DNA of 25,150 bases from Paramacrobiotus richtersi (Eukaryota > Tardigrada > Eutardigrada > Parachela > Macrobiotidae). Shown here one piece after another: positions 1 to 9,056 of this stretch (its first letter is position 1; each line of letters begins with the position of its first letter). Below the pieces are notes generated by a model that ran no database searches, was not told the origin of the DNA, and saw nothing but the letters and a program-made list of their open reading frames with translations. Made by a program: the position numbers and the translations under genes. Location of the stretch: the NCBI GenBank assembly GCA_034698045.1, contig JAQGAU010000658.1, positions 1-25,150 on the forward strand, in the 5' to 3' direction.

Positions 1-2151
1 GCTGGGGATTCAACGCTTTATTTGGAATTGTTTTCGCCATTTATACGGACACTAATAAAATCATTGCATGCTCCGTACTGTCTCGGTATTGCCGCGGGTG
101 CAAATGTCACAAGAAAAAACCGCCACCTAAACCGGAAAATCACGTATGTGACGCTAATCATGACGGCTCAGCAAGATCAATGGAAAGCGCTGGAACAATC
201 AACATCCTCAATGAGCTTTACACCTGCGATCCGCCGATCATGTAAGATGCTATTTTTGATTATACAATATTATTTTTAATTTACGTAGTCGCGTTTAGTG
301 TGCTTCTACTGACAGTGTCGGTTATTGGTAAAATTGTAGTGCAGTGGCTCTTGATACATCTGTCTTATGCAAGCAAGCAAGCAACCAAACCAAATTTTCT
401 TTTTGGTATATTACATTTATACCGCACGTTGAGAACCATATATAAGTACACTGTTTTATGTCGATGTTCCATCAGTATTTACAAATAATAACATCACGTT
501 AATAAAAAAGATGACGATATCAATAACAAGTTTGAATGTTTTACATATTAGGATATCGGCAGGTCTGCAGTGTTTTGATAATCACGTGCATATGAGCCAC
601 TATACTACACTATTGTAGACTTTTTTGTGTTACCGCAACTAATAATGCTGTCTTTTAAGTCAAAATTGTTTACTGCCGAATACAGTACAAATCCAGAAGT
701 GAGCACTGAAAAATAAAAAGAAGCTTTTGTTTCTCCGATAAGCCGCCCTGACGTACGTAAAACAGCCACGTCGGCCAACTACAGCTCTACTCACTGTGGC
801 TTTCACTGACTTGTCAGTGCCAGTGCAGTCAGCTTGTCTGGCGCGCAAATTTGCGTACATGGCACGTTGCCCGTATTGCACTGTATGCTACGCTGCGCTG
901 TTGGGCTGCATGATAAGATTTTTATGATTGTCAACATACGACAGCCTTCGTTATTGAATAACACACTATTGGTGATTCGTATAGTTACTTACATCAAATT
1001 TAACAAATACAGTACTAATCAATAAGTAAACAGTATACCATTCTAAATGTGTGTTCTCTATCTGCAGTGCAGAATATATTCTCGGAGACGGAGATTCCAG
1101 CACATTCTCCGAAGCTCGCGAAGAAATGAGAGAGCGTTATGGATTTGACATCAAAAAAAAGGAAGACCACAATCATTTCTGCAAGCGACTAAAATATCAG
1201 ATTTTAAAGATCCTTAAAGAAAACAGAGGACTGAAGATAGACGGGCGTGCGCTCTCGCATCACATAAATGCCAACGTGATAAAGAAATTCTGTTGCGGCA
1301 TGACGTCAAACTTGAATAAGTGCATTTCTACCGATTCCACGTCGGAAGACATTATCGCGATGTTAATGGCCCCGTATTACCATTATCTGTCTACGGATAC
1401 GAAACCTGATCACCGGTTTTGTCCCAAAGGAGCGGACAGCTTTTGCCCATGGAGAAGGGCAGAAGTAATTGGTGGGGATACGCTCAGACTTTTCAAACAC
1501 ACCCTCAATGTGCCGTCTGAAGCACTCGTGTTGGTAAAGCCGGGTTTTGATTACCTGGTCCAACAGTTTGTCAAGGAGAATGTCGGTTCGCTAGCGCATA
1601 AATCGACCACCAATCACAATGAGTCTGCCCATAGTACCACCTGGAGAATCCAGTCAAAAGACAGAATATCCAGTTTACCTGGTGTATCTTTCGCTGCACC
1701 TTATACCGTATCTGTGCTGAATGATGGAATGGAAGTTACGATACGAAAGTTGTATGAACAAGCCGGAATTCATTTGCCGGACATTCGATTGCGTTGTGCT
1801 CAGTTTTATGATGAGAAAAGACGAAAGCAATTTCAGAGTCGAATTATCGCTAAAGAAAGAAAGGAACAAGAAGCTATCGCACAGGCAGAGATGAGAAGGA
1901 CAGATGACCTGAATGCGCGATTAATTTTGGAGCAGCAGACAACTACTCCTTCAAAGCCGAAAGGGAGGCCGAGAAAGGTAGCCAGTGTCTCTCCTTCAAC
2001 AGCGAGAATCATCCCAGCCGCAGGTGTTAGCACGAGAAGCAAACGGAAAGTTGAAAATGCAGACGTAGTTGCATGTTTTGAAACCATTAATGCAGGTCCT
2101 AAAGCACGTAAAAAGTTGAAAGCATATGAAAGTGGAAGTGGTGTTGTTTGA
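1..2151 (+). CDS. Mutator-like transposase, 3' part (5' end outside window)
   Basis: Two exons are visible: <1-241 (open from base 3) and 1068-2151, stop TGA. The donor at 242 (CAT|GTAAGA) and the acceptor at 1067 (TCTATCTGCAG) agree in phase 2, so the reading frame joins across an 826 bp intron. Exon 1 carries an Asp in YTDTNK, a Cys/His cluster YCRGCKCH and the stretch CDANHDGSARSME. Exon 2 has GDGDS, DHNHFCKRL, CPKGADSFC and NESAHSTTWR. This order is what I know from the Mutator-like transposase domain family of invertebrate genomes: first catalytic Asp, second Asp in DGDS, then the NES-H-WR block. The C-terminal ~100 residues are charged, with a coiled-coil-like segment, an AT-hook-like KPKGRPRK and basic clusters suggesting nuclear localisation and DNA binding. 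No stop interrupts about 440 codons, so it may be an active element or a domesticated gene. No terminal inverted repeats were found. Family call fairly sure; activity unknown. Confidence 0.7.
242..1067 (+). other. Intron of the transposase gene
   Basis: This 826 bp interval separates the two phase-matched transposase exons. It is AT-rich and holds nothing recognisable except the first copy of a ~178 bp direct repeat at 741-918. Short open frames here on both strands look like chance. Confidence 0.6.
741..918. repeat. Direct repeat, copy 1 (transposase intron)
   Basis: This stretch matches 2377-2554 in the same orientation and at the same length. Shared blocks include ACGTACGTAAAAC, GCCACGTCGGCCA, TCAGTGCCAGTG, CTGGCGCGCAA and GCCCGTATTGCACTGTAT. 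A perfect 7-bp inverted repeat CACTGAC-TT-GTCAGTG lies near 812-827. Frames are open on both strands, but differences between the copies are largely amino-acid changing in either, so coding is doubtful. Confidence 0.75.
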
Positions 2152-2230
2152 TCGGTGTGTATCGTGTAAACGAGTTTGTTGCTGTTATGATTCCGCTCTT
2201 TATTCGCATTACATGCACATGCAGTTTCTT

Positions 2231-2236
2231 AATAAA
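2231..2236 (+). promoter_or_regulatory. Poly(A) signal of the transposase gene
   Basis: AATAAA stands 80 bp after the transposase stop codon, a suitable distance for a 3' UTR. A reverse-strand AATAAA at 2199-2204 could serve the converging minus-strand gene. Confidence 0.5.
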
Positions 2237-2376
2237 ACTGAAAACAACACCATTCACTGCGACATCGATATTTTAAACTTTAAACTACACGCGCAATGTC
2301 CGCCAGCGTAACGGTTGGGGCTCCCATCTGTAAAAGAAACAGTGCACTGAGCGTGTACCACATTTTCACTACGATC

Positions 2377-2554
2377 AGCCGCTCTAACGTACGTAAAACG
2401 GCCACGTCGGCCAGCTGCAGCTCTACTCAATGTGGCCTTCACTGCCTTATCAGTGCCAGTGTAGTCAAACAGTCTGGCGCGCAACTTTGCGTACATGGTA
2501 CGTTGCCCGTATTGCACTGTATACTACGCCGCGCTGTTGGGCTGTATGGTAAGA
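2377..2554. repeat. Direct repeat, copy 2 (downstream of transposase)
   Basis: Second copy of the repeat at 741-918, same orientation, aligned end to end with only substitutions and tiny indels by eye. The pair brackets transposase exon 2. Its right end overlaps a possible last exon of the minus-strand gene: an acceptor reading ACCATACAG|CCCAAC on the minus strand at 2541. Long direct repeats are not what a Mutator-type element should have at its ends, so this may be a separate repeat family or a local duplication. Confidence 0.75.
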
Positions 2555-3190
2555 AGTTACAATCGTTATGAGCATATGACATTTTGCAATATTAAATTGT
2601 TCACTATTAGTGATGCATTAGCGACTCATACAAATGCGTACATAAATATTTCATTACATCCATCTTCTCACGATTATTTTACTTACATCTTCGGCTTTCT
2701 GGTCTGTCGGATACAGTTTTCGGACAAACTCCAGCAATTCCAGGGGAAACACTGTATTCTCCGATTGCAGCACTCCGGCTTTCTAGAAGTTCATAAATTC
2801 GAAGTTATTGTATTTGTGTTCTTATTTGGCGTACGCTGAGTTTCCAGTTGACTGCTAAATACAATATATACATTATAAAATGTCATACAAATGTTGAACA
2901 TATATCTATCAAATTTTTATTACTTCTCTCATATACCGTAATAATTTTCCGTTTGAGTTAATCTCTTAACATTGCGTACCTTCAGTTTAAAGTGCATGGC
3001 TCGATAAATTTCGTAGCGCTTCTTCTTGTCGGATCCGTTAAGCAGAGCGATTTTACCAAAAAGTTCTTTCAGCCATTTTGGAGCGACCAAACTGAAAAAC
3101 CGAAATAATTCAAAAATAAATTCAAACTGATCTGCAGTTATTACTATGTACTCACCCGTGACTTCCGAAAAGGTCATCGATGGTAGACAT
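2524..3190 (-). CDS. Small multi-exon gene, product unrecognised
   Basis: Exons on the minus strand: 3190-3156 (ATG, 35 bp), 3091-2980 (112 bp), 2782-2687 (96 bp), and possibly 2541-2524 ending in TAG. All junctions are canonical: donors CACGG|GTGAGT, CTGAAG|GTACGC and GAT|GTAAGT; acceptors TTTTTCAG, AACTTCTAG and CCATACAG. Phases agree (2, 0, 0), which chance rarely gives. The protein starts MSTIDDLFGSHG, then has a basic helical region (WLKELFGKIALLNGSDKKKR) and a leucine-rich stretch (FPLELLEFVRKLYP). It is about 81 residues to the end of exon 3, plus PNSAA if the fourth exon is used; without the last splice it would end a few codons after exon 3. A TATA box lies 107 bp before the ATG. I do not recognise a family. 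Alternative: exon 2 read-through, ending at 2929 next to an AATAAA. Confidence 0.5.
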
Positions 3191-3296
3191 CGTATCCCGT
3201 GCAGTGTTTAGTTAACAAAACATGGAAGTCACAAATGCTCACTGGTCAGCCTTTTGGTTTGATTATGAATGGTTCCAAAGTACGCTTGGCAGCCAA

Positions 3297-3304
3297 CTTT
3301 TATA
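3297..3304 (-). promoter_or_regulatory. TATA box of the small minus-strand gene
   Basis: The minus strand reads TATAAAAG here. Initiation about 30 bp downstream (near 3270) would leave a 5' UTR of roughly 80 nt before the ATG at 3190. Confidence 0.45.
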
Positions 3305-4986
3305 GCTTTCCAGTCATAATGATGTGCGATAATTACTTGAGTTGCTGTTCAAACAAGTGACCCGATCGCACAGCTGATCTGGAACAGGATCTCTGGCGTC
3401 TGCACTGTATTGTTTCTTGTGTGCCAGCTGAATCAGTACACGGCGCAAGAACGGAGTTTTCTCCGTAAAGCATATGTTGACAATTTGCGGCTTTAAAAAG
3501 CGCAGATTGCTCTAATTTGAAATCTAGACATTTGATGAAATACACCTGGCAGTTGGGCTCATTCTGAACCAAAATGGCCCGTATATGTTACTCGGTTACG
3601 AAGTTATAACGATTTGAATATTTTAAAAAATTCCTATAAATTTAAAAAAAATAGTCTTCAAGTTTTTTTGACGTCAGAATGTTTCTTATTCAAATACGCA
3701 TCTACTGAGCTAATCCCCTTGCAAATTGGATGAAAACTAGCTTTTTCGTAACCACATTTGTGTTTAAACTTTTTGCCGGTATAGCGCGTGAACCCGTAGC
3801 TGCGCGCACAAACCGTTTTTTCGCAGTTCTAGAGCAATCATTTCTTTATAAGAGTAAACATAAGAGTATTTTATACCCTGCAAGTCAACAACAGAAAACG
3901 TTCCGGCGCGAAAGGTCTCAAATGGCCGGAGTCTAGCCTTAAGTGAAGGTACTTAAATTAAAATACAAATAATGACAGCCATTCATTTTCACCCGGAAAA
4001 AAAGTTATTATTGCACATACTATACTGCCATACCTTTTTCTTTAGTGGTTCTGATATCACTTTATATAATGATACCAAAGGTCACAATTCCTTGTTAACG
4101 TAGGTATGGTGTATACACACACCAATTATATAACTGGCATGTTCAACGTGTAAAAAATAATATTATTTCGATGCATATCTGACGGCGTGCGCTGGCAAAG
4201 ATTTCATGATGCACGTGCAGCATTTTACAAAGCGCCACCCCTATTCCTCGTTCTCATAATTCTTACTTATTGAAATGGCGCTGATATATGTCTGTAGTGT
4301 TTTTGTCATGTGGCGGGGTATGGGAATGGTTTCTACGACACCGACTCCGGCACACATGGTCAGCAAAGGTCACACGAAAAAACCAGTGAATCATGTAGGT
4401 CGACTACGAAATTGTTTCCGTATTGTACATTAAAAACATGCTCCGCATACATATTTTTTCTTTCCGATTCTGTTTATAAAGCGACATAATCGAAAATGGA
4501 TCTCACATGCTAATCTTCTGTTAATTATAACTTACGATCAGATATACTTTTTCGTAGTTTAATATACTGTTACATATGTATCTAATATATCAATGTGTAT
4601 ACAAGTTATGTACTTTGTATGTAGTTACACGCGTTAAAATTCCCAATGAGATTTACAGTAGGGCAGCTTGCGTTCGCAAATTAATCATATATGCGCGCAT
4701 GAAAAAATTGCTGGAACTTTTATTATGATCATGCAACAGTATATTTTGGATCGTTTGACAGTGAGGCAGGCCATAGTAACCATCGCTGGGCTTCCATAAC
4801 ATGAAACAAAAACAACCTGAGCCGACAAGGTCATGGGAAGCTATTGTGCATTAAAAATGCTAAATCCTACTCGTTTATTTTAAATTACGATGTAGTATGT
4901 ATGTAGTACATTAGTAGAACCCAAAAAAAATGAAGTAATACAGCAACGTTAGTTTTACTGCAATAATTAATTACTCTCCCTGTGAA
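3305..4986. other. Intergenic region and upstream block of array unit A
   Basis: No convincing gene. A minus-strand open frame at 3572-3333 has no supporting signals. From about 3940 the sequence is homologous to about 19040-19550 upstream of NYN-C (shared CTTTAGTGG, ATACCAAAGGTCACAATT, GCGCCACCCCTAT, CATGTGGCGGGGT). This segment is absent upstream of NYN-B. The last ~300 bp before NYN-A is shared by all three units and is probably its promoter and 5' UTR. Confidence 0.6.
4700..4986 (+). promoter_or_regulatory. Conserved upstream (probable promoter) region of NYN-A
   Basis: It is strongly matched by 12960-13250 and 19700-19997. Shared words include GGCCATAGTAACC, ACATGAAACAAAAAC, CCGACAAGGTCA, GATGTAGTATGTATGTAGTA and TTTTACTGCAATAATTAA, ending in ACTCTCCCTGTRAAATG at the start codon. 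There is no clear TATA box at a standard distance. Conservation may simply reflect recent duplication. Confidence 0.45.
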
Positions 4987-6236
4987 ATGTCAGCTGTTGG
5001 TCATACTAATTCCGTTGCCATTAATATTGTGGCTGCCGGTATTTTCTGGGATATCGAAAACATCCCGATCCACTGCGCCCGGGCCGATGAAGAAGCCAGA
5101 GATGCGGTGAACGGGATGAAGAAGCTGGTTATAATTGACCATTTTCACGATAAACACCATGATCGCCAAGAGAAGAACATACGAAAGTTCGTCATTGTAG
5201 CCCGCATGCCCGGTCGGATAGAACCGACGCCGCAGCATTGTAAGGATCGTTTAATAGCACATGGGGTCAGTATTACCGGCGCAGAGGATAACGCAAAGAG
5301 AACAAAAATAAAAAAATGGAGAATAGAAATAAAAAAATAAAAAATAGAAAATAGTAATAATAGTGAACAGAATAAAATTAAAAAAATAGAAATGAGAAAA
5401 GGAAAAATAGAAAATAAATAATGTAATAATAGTAAACAGAAACAATAGAAAATAAACAATAGTTATAATAGTAAACACAAAATAGTCGGACATTACCAAT
5501 GATAGAAACTCAGCACAGTAGTGAGCAATGACCAAATTCCAGCAGCCATCATGAATAGGTTTCTTAAAATTGTTCCGGTTGTCGCATTATGAGTCGAGTT
5601 TAATTAACTGATCTAAGACATATCTGGGAAACAATCAGCGCAATATATACGAAAATTATGTACAAATATATGATTAACTGTGTGTGCATTTTAGCAAAAT
5701 TGACATAACACTTTTCTCGTGATCAGCCTGTTAGTTACTACCCTACAATTCCGATTATCTGCCTTTAGGTCGAACTCATCGACCTGCCGTTTTCTGATGA
5801 AAAGGATTACTGCGATAAAGAGATCATTCGAGTAGCGGACATATACGCCAAAGAATATAAGGGAAGAAACTCCAAAATCGTCATATATCTAATGACTGGT
5901 GACCATGGGATTATACAAGGCGTTAATTCCATCCCTGTACCATTCGACCTTATCGTGGTGGTCTTGAAAGGCAGACGGGATCTAACAAACGTTACGGGCC
6001 ACTGCCGGAACATACGGACGAGAAACGCAGCCACCGGACGCCGCATACAGATTTACTTTTACGAAGAGGTCATCAGAGCTGGCAAAGGGAACAGCACTGA
6101 TTATCCTGTCAATGCCGAGGGTGTCTTGGGCATCAATCCCCCCGTCAACGCTAATACACATAGGACCAGAAGTTCACGTACGGAAAGTACCAGTGCGGAA
6201 CTGGATGAATCACACTTGGATATGCTGTTTCGGTAG
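4987..6236 (+). CDS. NYN-domain (PIN-like) ribonuclease, copy A
   Basis: Exons 4987-5280 and 5769-6236 (stop TAG) give 253 residues. The acceptor TCTGCCTTTAG|GTC is clear and phase 0. The matching phase-0 donor at 5281 is GC rather than GT (ACCGGC|GCAGAG), the weak point of the model. Residues 19-25 read IFWDIEN, the first acidic motif of NYN domains as in MARF1/limkain b1. Exon 2 gives VELIDLPFSD, then acidic residues around YCDKEII (111-118) and IYLMTGDHG with Asp143, matching the second and third acidic positions of the metal-dependent PIN-like fold. A Thr/Ser/Arg-rich linker and LDMLFR close the protein. Known members cleave RNA; RNase activity here is inferred from motifs. Unlike MARF1 there are no RRM or LOTUS domains. 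An F-box remnant and F-box A follow. If the first intron is not removed, the exon 1 frame ends in a Lys-rich tail at 5340. Confidence 0.7.
5290..5480. repeat. A-rich simple-sequence tract in the NYN-A intron
   Basis: Irregular repetition of AAAATAGAAAATAG, AATAATAGT and AAACAG units directly after exon 1. Neither of the other NYN copies has it, so it expanded or inserted after duplication. It creates spurious Phe/Tyr-rich frames on the opposite strand. Confidence 0.75.
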
Positions 6237-6992
6237 GTATAGAATAATGGGGCGCTAATGCGCGCGTGCCAATTCATGTGTGCAGCATCTGTTTTGGGTA
6301 CTCTATCTGCATGTTCCAAGGTAATGATTTTAGTTGGTTTTTTTATGTTTGGACTGTTGATGTACTTTTAGTATTCTCGGCACGCTGGCCTTGTGCATTG
6401 CTGCGGGTTTTGGCAATAAAGTGGTTTTAATTCATGTATAGAAGTATATATGTATTCTCCAGTCTTCCAGAGCTACCCGTGAGGTAAAATTGTACCGTAA
6501 GAAGGTGCTTTTGCATTACATATTCGCACGTGGAAAAAAATCTGCAAACTCATGCATACAGAAATATCCCCATTTCCGGCTGCAAACACGTTGCATTTCA
6601 ATCGTTTATTACCAAACTAATGAGACACACGTAAGTGCATTAATCGACAATCTCATGCAACGCAACTTAAAAGCCGTCTCGCTACTGCATACTATCATCC
6701 TGGCCAGCAATCAGCGTAGCATACGGTCCATCTTCCTGTTCGGCATTGCGGATGACCTTCTTCGGTTTGGTACCCTTATCTTTTCCCAATTGCCAACTTT
6801 CTCCTTCGTGACAACAACATGCTTGCTAATTGAAAATAAGAATGAAAATCTTTGCCGACTCCATTCTCCAGCGTTCAGACTGAATCACAGTGCGCAAACT
6901 CTGCGCTTCTGATACTGGTACCTTGAAAGACTGTCCCGGTTACTGGATTTTATCAAACGTTCGTTATTACCTGTTTACTCTTTTTACGACAG
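6237..6992. other. NYN-A 3' region and eroded DNA before the F-box remnant
   Basis: AATAAA at 6415-6420 is the likely NYN-A poly(A) signal. The stretch is almost identical to 14371-15090 in unit B, more so than the flanking genes appear to be. In unit C the matching region (21165-22080) has diverged and leads into a complete F-box gene. On the minus strand, about 6810-6680, short frames read VVVTKEKVGNW and then, in another frame, KGTKPKKVIRNAEQEDGPYA before a stop. This looks like the frameshifted tail of some protein gene I could not identify. Confidence 0.5.
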
Positions 6993-7131
6993 GTTAAACG
7001 AAGGTGTGCCTGCGCGTGCGTACGATGACGATTTCGAATTGGATATTTCTGCGCTGGTCCAGCTGCGACGGATGGATCCACTGACCTTTAGCAAACTCAC
7101 TACAGAAGCCCTGTATCGCTTGTACTTTTAA
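6993..7131 (+). pseudogene. F-box gene type 1 remnant, last exon only (unit A)
   Basis: The acceptor TTTTTACGACAG is followed by an open exon encoding LNEGVPARAYDDDF, then LRRMDPLTFSKLTTEALYRL and YF before the TAA stop. It is homologous to the final exons of the three F-box genes, and its tail (EALYRLYF) is closest to F-box C. Exons 1 and 2 are missing: upstream, sequence homologous to the leader of F-box C (GCGCTTCTGATA, TGGTACC, TTGAAAGACTG) runs almost straight into this exon. It is therefore the scar of an internal deletion of a type 1 F-box gene. Compared with other copies it has two or three extra codons (ALVQLRR versus ALRR). It could only be expressed by splicing to another exon. Confidence 0.75.
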
Positions 7132-7581
7132 TTTGACTGTCGTTTGCTATGAACTGCGTTGTGATTATTGACATTGCATTGTAGCTCACCTGCTGAATAT
7201 GTGCATAAATAACTTTTAACATCTCACTGAGATAGACGATTCATAACTGACAAAGGTACAGCAATTCGCAGTTTGCCTTTTATGGATAATATGCATGGTT
7301 ATTATTTCAAGTTCAATGATGACGAGTACTCGTACTTTTTTTGCTGATCATGCAAGCGATGTTGTTTTATGCATCGGACTCGCAAACCAACAGATGGATC
7401 ATTCCCGATCTGTACATCATTGGTAGAAGTATCGTGCGAAAGAGCAAGACGCGCAAATGTGCTTTGATCTGAAATCGTGTAGAAAGTTAGAAGGATAAAA
7501 TTGTTTCAGTTTGGTTTCTTCCACTATTAATATGGGAAAGTCTAATGTAATGCTGTGACTCGAGACAGTAGCTCATCGGCT

Positions 7582-7703
7582 GGGAAAATCGATGCACTCC
7601 ATGCAACTTCTGTTAAGGCATTTTGTGACCTTTTCGAGAAGAACAAAGGACCGTTCGGAAATGACCATATCAAGTTGAAGCATACGGATTACTACGACGA
7701 TTA
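7582..7703 (+). pseudogene. Relic of a DGAT2/MOGAT-like acyltransferase C-terminus (unit A)
   Basis: An open frame reads GKIDALH..., FCDLFEKNKGPFG and DHIKLK. It resembles the C-terminal block of diacylglycerol/monoacylglycerol acyltransferases (ID..H..Y....LF..K..FG...L). The unit B copy at 15663-15790 differs by mainly conservative changes (AIH for ALH, LFDRNKERFG for LFEKNKGPFG), suggesting the frame was once under protein-level selection. No upstream catalytic exons (HPHG motif) are seen, and in unit A the frame is cut by a transposon at 7704. The family assignment rests on a short motif recalled, not searched. Confidence 0.4.
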
Positions 7704-9056
7704 CCGTGTGGCCCGCTTATAATTTCCCAGGTTTTTTTCTGTCCTGTCTTGGTAATCACTGATCCGACTTTTCTCGCTCTGCTTGTGTTTTGAAGAGCAA
7801 CTCTTTGTCTTCAAAATAAGTTTCATTAGCCCTCATAAGAACATTGCGCAGTCAATCAGTAACCTGTAGAGCAGAACAAGCCAACATTGTTTCATGATCC
7901 ACAAATCAGGATATAAAAACTGTTTGTTATTTGCACCTGCCAGTCCAAATTCACTTTTTTTGCACGCGTTCGTCGCAGAAAGCTATGCACTACGTATGTA
8001 CACAAAACAGTAATCCAGTTCCTTCTGGTACATTTGTTGTACGCAATTTCGTATTCAACAAATATTTGACTTTTTCATAGTAAAATTCCTTCGATTATTT
8101 TAACTTGATGCCGCGGGTTAAGCGAAAAACTCACAGGCACAAGCCAGACTATTTCTGAAAGAGGACAGACTGGCCTCTAACGCTTCTACACACTGCGGCT
8201 TAAAATTACTTTTCCAACTATCATACGGACCACTACTCTGGCAAGCACCGTTTCAATAAATCAAATCACGCGCCACGATATCACTCAAAACCTTTAATGA
8301 AATAACCAGCGGTTAATATGACTCTATGCGCATCAAAACATCCACGATAAACTACCACAATGCTACACAATCCACGTCTGAAATATGCGGCACACAGTAG
8401 CTTGGGAAGAAGGTCATTCAAAAAAAAAGGAATTAAAACATGAATCCACTTCGGAATGATTTCTCTCGTAGACAAGTATGCTTTAACATCGATCAACAGA
8501 AGTTAGTACAAAACGCTCTCGCTCAACCGGATATATGCTCCATCGCGCCATCACCCATTCGCCAGTCGTGCGGTTATGCAATCACCGTCATACCGTCGTG
8601 TAGGCTTCCGCCGTCCACGTAACACAACCAAAATATCCTGATCCTTTGTGACCAGGTTTTCACGGGAACAGAAAGCGACCCAGTGCCGATTGTAGCAAAG
8701 GCGCTTTTGTGTAACCGAACAGAAATTGAGCAAAATTGTGATATAATGTAGAGCTTGAAAAGCTCTTTTTATTGACGTAACCCCTGTCACAATGTCCCTG
8801 TTTATAGTCCAGCTTTGGACGAAAACTTCACGAGCATGATTTTTTAAAGCCGTTCCCGGGCCATCGAATAATTCTAGTTGTTTTTGGGGAAAAAAAATTA
8901 GAAAAATGACTGGGTTATAGATTCACTTTTCCGACTTTTTGCGGTCTATGCTGGGATGATTCGGCTTTCGAAAAATGAAAAAATGTTAGAAATCGGTTAA
9001 CTGGTTCAAGTGCTGTGAACGTCTCAATGTCGGGAAATTATAAGCGGGCCACGCGG
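7704..9056. mobile_element. 1353 bp TA-flanked terminal-inverted-repeat transposon
   Basis: Left end 7704-7728 begins CCGTGTGGCCCGCTTATAAT. Right end 9032-9056 is its reverse complement with one mismatch over 25 bp. TA lies on each side (7702-7703 and 9057-9058). Unit B carries the empty site: GTCGAT-CA-GTCTTTG at about 15779-15793 lines up with GACGAT-TA | TA-GTCTTTG here. TA duplication and ~1.35 kb length fit Tc1/mariner-like elements. I could not find a transposase motif in the interior; open frames such as 8496-8281 and 8790-8551 on the minus strand are unremarkable, so this is either a decayed copy or a non-autonomous one. Confidence 0.8.

Noticed and set aside
1675-2087. Minus-strand frames within the transposase exon
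   Set aside because: Shadows of the 361-codon coding exon on the other strand.
3830-3900. ATTTTATACCCTGCAAGTC-like sequence recalling ends of known insect elements
   Set aside because: Too short and isolated; no inverted or direct terminal repeat could be paired with it.
4990-5535. Minus-strand Phe/Tyr-rich open frames opposite NYN-A, resembling membrane proteins
   Set aside because: They are the reverse of the NYN exon and the A-rich simple-sequence tract; composition alone keeps them open.
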